Assembly: GCF_016802725.1 (NCBI RefSeq)
Contig: NC_052673.1
Span: 2,734,037-2,798,036, forward strand
DNA: 64,000 bases
From: Solenopsis invicta
Taxonomy: Eukaryota > Arthropoda > Insecta > Hymenoptera > Formicidae
Direction of reading: 5' to 3'
The notes beneath the pieces are model-generated. The model was given only the letters and a program-made list of their open reading frames with translations. It was not told where the DNA came from and did no database searches. The first letter of the stretch is position 1. Each line of letters begins with the position of its first letter. Of the stretch, positions 11,614 to 21,303 are shown piece after piece. The position numbers were made by a program, and so were the translations under genes.

Positions 11614-14436
11614 TCAACGGTTTGTTCCGAACAGGAAATTGTAAAGTCCAGATTTAAAGGTGTCTAGCGATTTGGCACATCTGATGTCAGATGGGAGGCT
11701 GTTCCATAACTCGATAGAAACGCACCTAAAAGACTTCCTATATAACTCGGTTCTACAGTACGGCACGGTCAACATGTCACTCGCGGCCCTTGTGTTGCGG
11801 ACTATCACGTCGCTTCTGTGAGTATAACCCTTATAGATTGCGGGAGGTTTTTTTGTACGCATGATACGAAATGTGAGGCTCCCTATTAGGTAACTTCGCC
11901 TGGAATGAGTCTTTAACCACCCTAGTTTATCAAAATAAGGGGTGATATGTTCGTCCCTTCTTGCTTGGTAGATGAACCTAACACAGGCATTCAAGGCCCT
12001 CTGCAGCCTAAGGTTCTGCTCTTGAGAGATGTCCGTAAGAGTGACTGAACAATAGTCCAGAATTAGAAAGATTAACGTTTTTACTAACCTTTCTCTGAGG
12101 GAGATAGGCAAGAGATTTTTGCATAACTTCAATTGATGTAGCGAGGCGTATATTTTAGACGTTGTCCTAGCTGCCTGCTTCTCCCACGATAAGTTGTCAG
12201 AAATAGTCAGTCCAAGGTAATTGACTGAGTCCACAAATGGTATGTCGGAGTTGTTAACCCTTATGCAGGGAAGCTCATTCAAGGCAAGGTTATTCACGTA
12301 CCTGGCTGTACCCACTACCATTGCTGTGGTTTTGGAGGGGTTTAGTGTAAGACAGTTATTTGTGGCCCAGTCTGAGATGCTCTTAATATCTTCGTTAACT
12401 AAGGATATGCTGTCGTGCAAAAATCGAGGTTCTGTGTGAGAGTATATAAGTAGATCATCAGCATAAAAGCTATAATTGCAGGTTTTTAAAATGTCCCTAA
12501 AATCCAAGAGATAAAGGACGAACAGCAGAGGCCCCAGAACAGAGCCCTGCGGTACTCCCGAGGTGACGCTTCTGACCTCAGACAGCCCACGCGTGAGTGG
12601 ATCTCTAACCGCTTGTTTCCTTAGAAAAAGATAGGCGCAAACCCAGCGCAACGAGGAGCACGAAAAGCCTATATTCCTCAACTTATATATTAATGTGCGA
12701 TGGCAGACGTAGTCAAACGCCTTTGTGAAGTCGAAGAAGACACACACTGTGACTCTTCTAGAATCCGCCGCCTGGCGGACATCGTCCAGAAATTTGATCA
12801 AGGCCGTTTGAGTGGATGCGCCCTTCAGATAAGCAGACTGATTCGGATCCAAGACGTCCTGTCTCTCTAGGTAGACTTTTATCTGATCTGCCACAATTCG
12901 TTCCAAGACCTTGGAGATGAAACACAGAATTGAGATCGGTCGGTAGTCCTTCATTTGAGAAGGGGACTTGACCTTAGGTATTGGACAGATGGCTGCTGTA
13001 CGCCAGTGATCGGGATACACTCCAGCCTCGAGGCAGTAATTGAAAATATGAGTCACAGCGGGCAAAATACATGGCAGGGCTATGCGCAGCAGCCTCGGCG
13101 CCAAACCGTCCACGCCCGCAGCCTCAGATCCACGTGATGTTAGAGCCTTTAAGACGTGGCGAGGCTCGATGTAGCTCCAATAAAATTTTGAATCGTCGTA
13201 CGACTCCTCTCCCAGGTGGACATCATCACATTCATGCTCCGTTGCCATTACGCGGTTAGTAAAGAATGCGTTTAAATCCTCCGTGGGAAAGAGTAGTTTC
13301 CTCTCCATCGCCCTGGACTTTATCAACCCGAGTTGTTTTAACCTCCTCCACACAGCATTGGACCCCTCAAGCTCGCAGAAGGTCGCCTGATAGTAGTTTT
13401 GCTTGGCGGTACGTACCATGTATTGCACCTGATTTCTTAGCTTCTTGAAGGAGTCGTAATCCGCCTCTAGACGGCTCCTCCTCCATCTTCTCCGACTCCT
13501 GTTCCTCTCCGCCATAGACCTTCTGATCTCGTTGGTGATCCACGGCGACGGCAGGTGCTTTGGAACAATTTCTTTCAGCGGAGCATGCCTGTCGAAGCAT
13601 CCAATGACGTAGTTGTTGAACATTCTGACTTTTATGTCAATATCACACTCACAGTATAGAGCCTCCCAGTCGCACGTGCTAAGCTCATCCAGGAAGGTGT
13701 CCCTATCAAAGGAACGAAAATCTCGCGCCGAGATACACCTTTTGCAATAGCGATCAACTTTGATTCTATAAGTTATCTCAATCAGCTGATGTGCGGAGAG
13801 AAACGTGACATCGCGTTGACCCTTCGTCACAAGTTTTTCATCATCGTCGATGATACATAAATCCAGCCACGTGGATGAGGAACGAGTATGGTGTGTTGGC
13901 TCGAAAGGCACCAGGAATAGATTAGATGTGTCCACGAAAGACTTAATCTGCTCAGAGTCGAACGTCTGAGAACATAGGTCGGCATTAAAATCACCGAAGA
14001 TGATGGAGTGATTATATAATGCAGAAGCATCTGTAAAGACGTTTAGAAAATCCGCCAGATATCCGCAGTGTGGAGGTCTGTACACCACGCCGAGAAGAAT
14101 CTTCGACCTTCCGTCCGGAATCACCTCCGCGAGAATGTACTCCGGTTTGTGACTATAAACGTTATTTGAATGTTGTATCAGTCGGACCCGCAGGTGCTCG
14201 CGCACGAAGAGAGCCACACCTCCCTCCTGCTTCCCGAACCGATCACATCTGAGCGGATAGTAGCCTTGTAGAGATATCATTTGATCCGAAATAGCTGGTT
14301 TGAGCCAGGTTTCTGTAAGGCAGATGATATGATACTTAGAGTTAGCAAAGTGGACTCGGAATTCGTCTATATGTGCAAGCAGCGATTGGCAGTTAACATG
14401 ACATAATTGAATGTATTCCGTCCCTTTACTGTCCAT
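11614..14436 (-). CDS. LINE ORF2: apurinic-type endonuclease and reverse transcriptase
   Basis: 940 residues, ATG at 14434-14436, fully open. The N-terminal endonuclease/exonuclease/phosphatase domain (about 1-220) shows HVNCQSLLAHIDE, LTETWL, GGVALFV, GVVYRPPH, IFGDFNADL and a late SAHQLIEI. The reverse transcriptase (about 430-760) shows DYRPISIL, FFDFTKAFDYV, GVPQGSVLGPLLF and the catalytic FYADDLLIY. No RNase H domain follows. The ATG lies inside the end of ORF1 (11-base overlap, different frame). The frame and catalytic motifs are intact, so this copy may have been active recently. Clade choice between Jockey and CR1 is not decided. Confidence 0.93.
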   Translation of the reverse strand: MDSKGTEYIQLCHVNCQSLLAHIDEFRVHFANSKYHIICLTETWLKPAISDQMISLQGYYPLRCDRFGKQEGGVALFVREHLRVRLIQHSNNVYSHKPEYILAEVIPDGRSKILLGVVYRPPHCGYLADFLNVFTDASALYNHSIIFGDFNADLCSQTFDSEQIKSFVDTSNLFLVPFEPTHHTRSSSTWLDLCIIDDDEKLVTKGQRDVTFLSAHQLIEITYRIKVDRYCKRCISARDFRSFDRDTFLDELSTCDWEALYCECDIDIKVRMFNNYVIGCFDRHAPLKEIVPKHLPSPWITNEIRRSMAERNRSRRRWRRSRLEADYDSFKKLRNQVQYMVRTAKQNYYQATFCELEGSNAVWRRLKQLGLIKSRAMERKLLFPTEDLNAFFTNRVMATEHECDDVHLGEESYDDSKFYWSYIEPRHVLKALTSRGSEAAGVDGLAPRLLRIALPCILPAVTHIFNYCLEAGVYPDHWRTAAICPIPKVKSPSQMKDYRPISILCFISKVLERIVADQIKVYLERQDVLDPNQSAYLKGASTQTALIKFLDDVRQAADSRRVTVCVFFDFTKAFDYVCHRTLIYKLRNIGFSCSSLRWVCAYLFLRKQAVRDPLTRGLSEVRSVTSGVPQGSVLGPLLFVLYLLDFRDILKTCNYSFYADDLLIYSHTEPRFLHDSISLVNEDIKSISDWATNNCLTLNPSKTTAMVVGTARYVNNLALNELPCIRVNNSDIPFVDSVNYLGLTISDNLSWEKQAARTTSKIYASLHQLKLCKNLLPISLRERLVKTLIFLILDYCSVTLTDISQEQNLRLQRALNACVRFIYQARRDEHITPYFDKLGWLKTHSRRSYLIGSLTFRIMRTKKPPAIYKGYTHRSDVIVRNTRAASDMLTVPYCRTELYRKSFRCVSIELWNSLPSDIRCAKSLDTFKSGLYNFLFGTNR

Positions 14437-15709
14437 AATCTATGTTCTTTATACGGTCGGCGACTCTCCTTCGCAAGATGGGGCAGTATCTGCTATCCAG
14501 TGCTGAGTGAGATCGCCCCTCGTGAGGCAGCCATCGCATGCAGTTGCCGCAAATCGGATCCCTCCCCCTCGTGACACAATCCCTGGTTTCGTGTCCCTCA
14601 GCACAATGACCGCAGCGAGGTGGGAACTTACAGGTCTTGGCGAAGTGACCGAAAGCCAAGCATCTATAGCACTGTAAAACCTTTACGTAGTCAGCAATTT
14701 TGCAGACGGAATAATTTACAAAAATTAATTCCTCCTTCAGTAATTGGGCGCGGATAGCGGGTGATACCTCTATGACACAGCTGGTGAATTTTCGATTCTC
14801 TCTTGGAGGGAAAATATAAATAATCCTGACGTCCGGGGAAGCAACATTTTTCAAATTTAGAGAGATGATTTCCTTCTTGAGATCCTCAATCTTCATACCG
14901 CAGGGAACTCCGTGTACTATGAGCCGAGGATTGATTTTGGTTTCCTGCTCTAGCCTGAGACCGACCCTGTCCAAAACCTGCGATTGCCTCAATTTGGCCA
15001 AATCCACTGAATGGGCCTCGATACGAATGCCGTTTTTTCTGACTGACGATATCCGACATATTTTTAGGTCGTACTCAGAGGGCTTTAACGATTTTTCCAA
15101 GACACTCCTGGTTTCGCGAGAAGTCGCAAGGCCAGACTCGCCCGTGGGAGTGACTATAAGATTAGTAGTCTTTGGAATGTTCAGTACAGGACCCCTGGCT
15201 ACGCGGACCGTCGATTGCGCCGAGCAAGCGGACGCATAGGTTTTCGCGCCTGTATTAGCAGACGTACTCGGCGCACAGGTCGTCCCGACCGCCCGATCAG
15301 CATGTTCCATTCGCGTTCGCAAGGAGTCGAACGCATTAGTGACTGCTTTATCTATATGAGTTTTAAGTTCCTCAGATAATGGAGGAGCAGACACATGTTT
15401 TTCCAAAACACTTAAGTAAGCCGATGACAGCTCGAGAAATGCGTCCCTGCAGACACGAAAGGCGGACTCAATCTGCCTCCGCCTCTCCAGAGACTCCTTG
15501 CTACTTAACAAAATCTTCGCTACTTCGTCGCTGTGTCTATTCACAGTTTGACGAAGAGCGAGAATTTGGGACGCGCTCACGCTTGTCGAACTCGGTGCGA
15601 GAGACACGTTCGTTAATGAGATCCGTTTTCGAAGTCCCTTGTTTTTGTTTTCGTCGCTCGCCGCTTCAGCACTTTCCTCGCCGGCCGCGGCGAGACCACG
15701 CTCCGACAT
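14426..15709 (-). CDS. LINE ORF1: gag-like protein with CCHC zinc knuckles
   Basis: 427 residues from the ATG at 15707-15709. An open frame extends 231 codons further upstream to 16402, but that region overlaps 5' UTR and LTR-element sequence and I do not count it as coding. After an Ala/Glu/Lys-rich start and a probable coiled coil (about 40-120), the protein has a basic middle domain and ends in zinc knuckles: CYRCLAFGHFAKTC, CGHCAEGHETRDC, and a third C..C...H...C set. This fits RNA-binding ORF1 proteins of Jockey/I-type LINEs. The TAA stop (14426-14428) overlaps the ORF2 start. Confidence 0.85.
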   Translation of the reverse strand: MSERGLAAAGEESAEAASDENKNKGLRKRISLTNVSLAPSSTSVSASQILALRQTVNRHSDEVAKILLSSKESLERRRQIESAFRVCRDAFLELSSAYLSVLEKHVSAPPLSEELKTHIDKAVTNAFDSLRTRMEHADRAVGTTCAPSTSANTGAKTYASACSAQSTVRVARGPVLNIPKTTNLIVTPTGESGLATSRETRSVLEKSLKPSEYDLKICRISSVRKNGIRIEAHSVDLAKLRQSQVLDRVGLRLEQETKINPRLIVHGVPCGMKIEDLKKEIISLNLKNVASPDVRIIYIFPPRENRKFTSCVIEVSPAIRAQLLKEELIFVNYSVCKIADYVKVLQCYRCLAFGHFAKTCKFPPRCGHCAEGHETRDCVTRGRDPICGNCMRWLPHEGRSHSALDSRYCPILRRRVADRIKNIDYGQ

Positions 15710-15991
15710 CGTGCACCAACAGCGCGACAGGCAGCCAATCAGAGTCCTCCGCGTCGTCCGTCGATGTCTTCTTACACCGTCGCGAGTAGAGATCACCGAA
15801 AAGTTCACAGTGAAAGTCCGAAAATCCAGACAATGCCGCGCAGAATTTTGCAAGTAAGAACAGAGAGCAAGAAAACAGCCCTGAATAAAAACCCGGAACT
15901 GCAACAAAGATGCCCCGCGGGGCAGAAAACTGCAGAAAAAAGTATCCAATACGGAGCGATATGACACACGACTGTAAGTACTCACCGGGCC

Positions 15992-16336
15992 AGAGAGAGG
16001 GGAGGGTGCCACAGATGGGATCAGGCCACCCAAACGGAGCCTACATCCGACGGGGAGCCAGGGCCGGCGAGCGAACCCTCGGCCCGACGGGAAGAGGCGA
16101 GACCAGCCCCGACGAAGACCATCCCGGGAGGAGCCGGACGGGAGGAACCCGATCATCCGATCTCCCCGGCCGGGTGCTGGAATTGTGGGTCCCGGATCCA
16201 CCGCTACTCCCGCTGCCCCCAGCCGCGACAACGCGTATTTTGTTACGCCTGCGGGTACGTCGGGGTGTCGATCAGACACTGCCCGCGCTGCGGCAGGGAG
16301 TGGGCCCAGGCAGCAGCACGCCAAGGCCGCTTGTAG
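15992..16336 (+). pseudogene. Third ORF of the LTR element, 3' part: gag-like double zinc knuckle
   Basis: Open frame in register with 11069-11324, ending at TAG 16334-16336. After a Pro/Glu/Arg-rich linker it contains CWNCGSRIHRYSRC and then CYACGYVG...CPRC (about 16175-16300). This is the same two-finger layout as the C-terminus of this element's own gag (CWNC...C then CYRCG...C). Before the LINE insertion the two parts probably formed one post-pol protein of roughly 200 residues. A duplicated nucleocapsid-type module or an RNA-binding accessory protein is the natural reading; it is inference. Confidence 0.55.
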
Positions 16337-17523
16337 ACCACGTGGAGGAGACACGGAGCGCCCCGATCGCGCCAGAGGGCCACATCGGTCTCCCATTCTC
16401 ATGGCGCCCGCGCACGGCCTGTGTTTTTTTTTCTCTCCTCCCTTTCCGCCTCTTTTCTCCCACCTCGAGCCGACTCGGATAGGAACCGAAGTGTACGAGA
16501 GTTCTTTTTTTTTTGTTTTTGTTGTTTATGTCTATCCTATTAATAATTTTTTTTTTCCTTTTCTCCTTTCTTTCCTATCCTTTTTTTAGTTTTGTTTTTT
16601 GTCCCTCCCCAATTTCTCCTTTTTTTTTCTTTTTCTTTTGTTTTTTTTTATTGTTATTTGTTTGGCTCGAAGGGGCCTCTGTACAAAGGGAAAAATAAAA
16701 GGGTCCAGTGCCACACCTGGTGGAAGCTAAGTACTGCCTCATTCAGTGACCTCTCTTTCCCTCCGCCCTGCTTTCCCCCCTCCCCCGTTAAGTAAGTTGG
16801 GGCTAGGAATCGCCTTTGTGAATGTCCAGAGTGAACGTCTGGGTGTGATCGTTTGAGAAGTGCCGTCCGTTAGGGAGAATGTGCGACGGGGCTGTGGAGC
16901 GTTATCGGCCAGGCGGAGGTGACAAGGCCTCCGCTGGTAAGCACGACGCCTCGTTTCCGCGTCTCTTTTTCGTTTCCTTTTATCATTGCTGCCGCCTCGT
17001 GAGGAGGTATCTGAGAATGAGTTAAAAGGATTGCGGACTTTGCATTCTAGTGCTTGGTTGCGGGCGGGGCGGGCGAGCGGAGTTGGGAGTCGCCGGGAAA
17101 ATCTTCGGCGAACTTTAGAGTAGGCATCTCGAAAGTATTTAGCGTTTTCTGCGTTTCGGGCCACCGGACTGGATGCCACGGACCGGGATGCGGGCACGCC
17201 ACGAGGGCGTCAGATTTTCCTCCCGACCGGGCCCAGCGGAGGGCCACCCCTTTTTGGCGTTTGGAGAGCTCGGAGACTGCCGGACTGGTGGATCGGCCAC
17301 GGATGTGACCCCGGAGTACGGGCGCCACCTTCTCGAGCCGGACAGCCCGGAGGTTCCACTTTGTAGGGCAATTCTTAGCGTAGGCAGCCGGACGCGGCTG
17401 AGACAGTATTGTACTCCCGGCGACTGCAACCCGCTCCGCCGTCTCCCACGTGAATCGACACCGTTTTGCGAAATGGATGGCTATCGACGTTCGTCGATAG
17501 CCAAGACCTCCTCGGTCCTCCCC
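16337..17523 (+). other. 3' untranslated part of the LTR element
   Basis: GC-rich flanks around a strongly T-rich block (about 16500-16680). No coding frame with recognisable motifs was found on either strand; open frames on the minus strand are GC-driven shadows. It ends at the polypurine tract. Confidence 0.5.
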
Positions 17524-17536
17524 GGGGAAGGGGGAG
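17524..17536 (+). promoter_or_regulatory. Polypurine tract for plus-strand priming
   Basis: GGGGAAGGGGGAG immediately upstream of the 3' LTR start (one T between). Position and composition fit the plus-strand primer of LTR retrotransposons. Confidence 0.8.
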
Positions 17537-17537
17537 T

Positions 17538-19295
17538 TGTGACGTGACATCCCGTTTGGCTGTCCGTCACAAGGATCGTAAGATCTAAACGAGGAGCGCA
17601 CGCTGCGGCTTTACATCCTCTCGGCTCGGAGACGGACGTGTCGGCGAGTGCGCTTATAATTCCGCGTCTTTGTTTTGCGTGCGTGTGTCCGTCCGTTGAT
17701 TTTAGCGACGTTTTGCGGATCGGCGGCTAGCGAATATTCCTTTTTTTGTATCGACAAAATCTCACCCGGCGAGCAGACTGGAAGAAGGAGGCTGCCGCCA
17801 CTGGAGACCTTCCGGACCGTGCGCAGGATCGCAGTAGCGCGCACGACAGGTGATCTCTCTTCATTTAATTACGTTGTCTCTTACCGTCGCGCCTGTACGC
17901 AACAGTAAAGCCTGAAATTGCAGGACGCAAAGAGGGAAGGTCCGGCGTAGGAGATGTCGACACTCCACGCAGATCATCGCGTAGGAGACTCCGAACAAGG
18001 AGCTGCGAGGGAAAGTTCCGGACGTGGTTCCGAGCGCGGGGGCACCGGACGTCGGAGAGTCCGTAGGGATAGCCATCCGGCTTCGGGAAAACCACGGGAA
18101 GAGTCGCAAGCTGCCCGAAGACACCGACCTACCTCGAATTGCGCGCCGCGGCGCGACAGCCTGATTAGAGGGTCGCGAGGACCGCGTTATCAGGCGGAAC
18201 CAATAGCGCGGCGCGACGAACCCCCGTGCGTGGGGGCGAGAGATCCTGCGTGCCGCCTGCCGAATTTCCTCGCGCTATCGATCACTTCGCTGTGGATCGT
18301 CAGGAGTGCGCTGCCACGAGCCGAGACGACGGGAGCCGCTTTCGAGGCCGAGTTACATCCCCGCACGAGGACGAGTTCGGGCCCAGCCAGCGTCGTGGTG
18401 AGACGAACGAACTAGTGTAAAGCCACCGATTTCGCCGGCCGGATGAGTCGCGCATGCGAAAGTCGTCTTTAGAGTTAACGTTCGCCGTACGATCCTCCGC
18501 CGGGATGGGAACACGCTAGTGCTCGCGTGCTGTCCGCGTGCTCAACCGCCGTACGCCTCATCCGACCAAGTCGCGTCTTGATTCTTTCGGTTCCGTTTAT
18601 TGAGAGCGTCGCCGACGCCACAGCCAAGTCGCGTTAATTGTGTCATATTCTTGTGTGTCGTCTGTAATAGCGTATGTATGCGTTTCTGTTGGCGATGTCC
18701 GTTTTGTTCCGCGTATTTCCGAATGCTTGCTTCGTGCCGAATCGTCATAATTTTGCGTGAGCTGAGAGTGCGTGTGTAGCGTGGCGAGAGTGCGCGGTGT
18801 TTGTCTGCCGCTGCTCAGAATGGAATTGTGACTCTCTCCGTTCGGTGAGCTCGTACCGACGACCGCGGGAAATTTTCCGACCACGCCCGAGTCGCGAGAC
18901 ATCGTCGCGAGGCCATGCGAGTAGTGTTAGATCTCGGAAATACATTGTCCAATTCACTATGAAATCGAAGTGTTTTCTTTAAGTTCCCTCGCTCTCCTCT
19001 ACCTCCCCGCCCGCCGCGAACCACCCCCTCTGCCAATTCCGTGGCTGAGCTACCGGTTAAAAGAGCCCGTTATTGCCGGTGACGAAGTAGAGTATTTTCG
19101 CGTTTCCTTTTCCGGCATAAATCGAGAGATCGGTCTCGTTCCGATCTAAGAGTGGCACGCTCGCTCGTGCCTGGCGCCCAATCGTACCGGCTAACTTCGC
19201 GCTTTTGATGTGAGCGACGTCACGATTACCGTGGCTGCCTAACTAGCGTCACGAGCAATTAACGTAGTTGCACCACGCTCGTGAGTGCGGTCGCA
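17538..19295 (+). repeat. 3' LTR (1758 bp)
   Basis: Direct copy of 4148-5910. Its right end, GGTCGCA, abuts the second ATAC target copy and the Helitron helicase frame. Confidence 0.95.
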
Positions 19296-21296
19296 ATACA
19301 TCTACGATTATGTGAAATATTCGATACTACTGATTGTGATGATGGCTGGTTTGGTCAAAAGCATATTCTTTTATTTGGAGATTTGCTTCAATTACCTCCT
19401 GTACACGAAGAACCTGCCTTTGTCAAATTATGGAATGAAAAAATTCAAAAGTTTCTTGGTTCCTTAAATGCTGTTAATTTATGGACTACTTCATTCGAGT
19501 ATGATGAATTAACGATCAATATGCGTCCACAAGGAGACGTATCTTATCTTGAATTACTCTCGAGAATTCGTATTGGTTTATCGACGAATGCTGATTGTAA
19601 CATTCTTGAAAAAAGAAAATTATCTTTTAAAGGAGAATCTTTCGAAGCAAGATTAAACGAAATATGTGATTTTATTGAAAATTTGCCTTCTGATACCGTT
19701 TGTTTATTACCTACTTGTCATATGTGTGACGTTCTTAACACTGCGATGTTAAGTCGTATTGCTTCAAAAGAAATATTATTAATTGCTGAAGATGAGATTG
19801 ACTGTATTCCATATATAAAGAAAAAAGTTAAAAAGGTATTGTCGAATAATGATGAAGATACAAGTAGAACAGCTGGCCTTTCCAAACAAATTTCAATTAA
19901 AATTGGAGCGAAAATAATGATAAGACGCAATATCGATGCTAGTTTGGGCCTTGTAAATGGTACAATTGCTACAGTTATTTCAGTTGTACAGGATACGTCA
20001 ACTGATTATATTGAAGGGGTCAAACTTCTTTTGCCGTCTGGTTCAGAATATTTAATTGAAAGGCTGAATGTCAAGTTTCCAGTCATGGATGGAGCATATG
20101 TTATTAGAAAACAATTTCCATTAACTTTGAGTTATGGTATCACCATTCATAAAAGTCAAGGTTTAAGTTTACAAAATGCCATTATGGACATAGGTAACTC
20201 GGTATTTAGTTGGGGTCAGACTTATATTGCTTTATCCCGAGTAACGTCTTTAGATGGATTGCATTTGATTAATTATGACCCTTCGTCGGTAGTAGCCAGT
20301 GAAGAAGCGATTGTCGAATATAATCGTTTAAAAAAGTTAAATAAACCAGAAGCAAAAATTATTAATGTATCGAAAGAACGTTACCGTAAAGTTAAAGATG
20401 TACTATGGACATTAGGGAAAACAATTATTTCCGTTCAACAATCAGTTCAAAAACAAGTTGAACAGAGTTTTGGTAATTGGATTATACATGGTTTCGAAAA
20501 TACTGACAAAATTTCGTGCTATGCGAATGCTTCATTGCAATGTATATTCCATTTAAATATTATTAGAAAACAATTGTTTAATTTTGATAATTTGGATGTT
20601 TTAAGTACATTAGCGCATCGATATGAAAACGGAATGCGCAATTTGAATACCTGTACAATACGAAAAGATTTAGGAGACTATTTTTCGACTGATACTAAAC
20701 GAGATGCGTTTGATTTTCTTAACGCTCTTTGTACAAAATACGATTTTATAAAAAATTTGGTAGAGCATCAAGTTATTTCTACTAGTCGATGTAAAATATG
20801 TAGTTACGTAAATGCTAATAATTATAATCAGGTGATCCTTTCAATTCCTATTAGCAATGTGAAGAAAAAAAGTATTAATCTTAATGATTTACTGAATATT
20901 TCATTTTTACGTTTGTCTGATTCTGAGAAATCGTGTGAACGTTGTGGAGAAAATATGTCAATTAAGAATGAAATAACATCGACCAAACAGATATTTATTA
21001 TCCGTTTAATTTTATTTTCATTACAAAACGGTGTATTAGAGAAGGTACCACAAAAATTGAATTTAACTGCTGTTCCGACAAGTAAAATATTAATATCTGG
21101 TCAAGAGTTTAAAATTATGAATGCTGTATTTCATCACGGTTCATGTATCCAAAACGGTCACTTTACCAGTATGTGTAGAGAAGGATCATCTGGTAAATGG
21201 TTTGAAAGTGATGATATGCATGTTACAAAAAAGCAATGGCCTAGGGGTGCTAAAGATATTTATATATTATTTTTAGAAAAAGTTGGTAGTAAATAA
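19296..21296 (+). CDS. Helitron-like protein, 3' part: PIF1 helicase end and USP-like deubiquitinase domain
   Basis: Continuation of the gene cut at 4147. Removing the LTR element plus one ATAC target copy keeps the frame exactly, giving about 1475 codons in total. The part opens with helicase motifs (FGDLLQLPP, then an MIRRN region, and TIHKSQG and YIALSRV near the end of the helicase), so both helicase halves are present. From about residue 1205 a ubiquitin-specific-protease-like domain follows: a Cys box (ISCYANASLQ, candidate Cys1218 at 20517), a CKIC plus CERC zinc-binding pair, and a His box (NGHFTSM, candidate His1432) followed by ESDDM, W and a YILFLEK end. Usual USP catalytic Cys, His and Asp/Asn positions are therefore visible. 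The stop is TAA at 21294-21296. Substrate and role in transposition are unknown. Confidence 0.8.
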   Translation: MHLRLCEIFDTTDCDDGWFGQKHILLFGDLLQLPPVHEEPAFVKLWNEKIQKFLGSLNAVNLWTTSFEYDELTINMRPQGDVSYLELLSRIRIGLSTNADCNILEKRKLSFKGESFEARLNEICDFIENLPSDTVCLLPTCHMCDVLNTAMLSRIASKEILLIAEDEIDCIPYIKKKVKKVLSNNDEDTSRTAGLSKQISIKIGAKIMIRRNIDASLGLVNGTIATVISVVQDTSTDYIEGVKLLLPSGSEYLIERLNVKFPVMDGAYVIRKQFPLTLSYGITIHKSQGLSLQNAIMDIGNSVFSWGQTYIALSRVTSLDGLHLINYDPSSVVASEEAIVEYNRLKKLNKPEAKIINVSKERYRKVKDVLWTLGKTIISVQQSVQKQVEQSFGNWIIHGFENTDKISCYANASLQCIFHLNIIRKQLFNFDNLDVLSTLAHRYENGMRNLNTCTIRKDLGDYFSTDTKRDAFDFLNALCTKYDFIKNLVEHQVISTSRCKICSYVNANNYNQVILSIPISNVKKKSINLNDLLNISFLRLSDSEKSCERCGENMSIKNEITSTKQIFIIRLILFSLQNGVLEKVPQKLNLTAVPTSKILISGQEFKIMNAVFHHGSCIQNGHFTSMCREGSSGKWFESDDMHVTKKQWPRGAKDIYILFLEKVGSK

Positions 21297-21303
21297 ACTA
21301 ATC

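Larger units (their letters stand above)
11325..15991 (-). mobile_element. Jockey/CR1-type LINE nested in the LTR element
   Basis: Non-LTR retrotransposon on the minus strand with two overlapping ORFs and no RNase H. The 3' end is taken where AATAAATGACGATT (minus strand) meets a (CT)n run. The 5' end is placed at the AGAGAGAGG that follows on the plus strand at about 15992, so the short GA-rich sequence on both sides could be the target duplication. Boundaries are uncertain by some tens of bases. Evidence for the 5' limit is that LTR-element coding sequence resumes there. Confidence 0.75.
4148..19295 (+). mobile_element. Ty3/Gypsy-type LTR retrotransposon, nearly complete, carrying a nested LINE
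   Basis: Bounded by direct LTRs 4148-5910 and 17538-19295 that start TGTGACG and end GGTCGCA. It is flanked by the 4-bp duplication ATAC at 4144-4147 and 19296-19299. The order inside is primer-binding site, leader, gag, pol (protease, reverse transcriptase, RNase H, integrase), a third ORF, and a polypurine tract at 17524-17536. The protease-RT-RNaseH-integrase order and the 4-bp duplication fit Ty3/Gypsy. It is not coding-competent as it stands: there is a TGA inside gag (7099-7101), a TAG inside pol (9393-9395), and a LINE inserted at about 11325. LTR divergence is only about 1 percent by eye, so the insertion is young. Confidence 0.95.

Noticed and set aside
15710..16402. N-terminal extension of the LINE ORF1 by 231 codons
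   Set aside because: It overlaps sequence that belongs to the third ORF of the LTR element on the plus strand; the likely ATG is at 15707-15709.
16739..17601. Minus-strand frames of 152 and 184 codons in the LTR element 3' region
   Set aside because: Opposite to the element's direction and without motifs; one runs across the LTR boundary.
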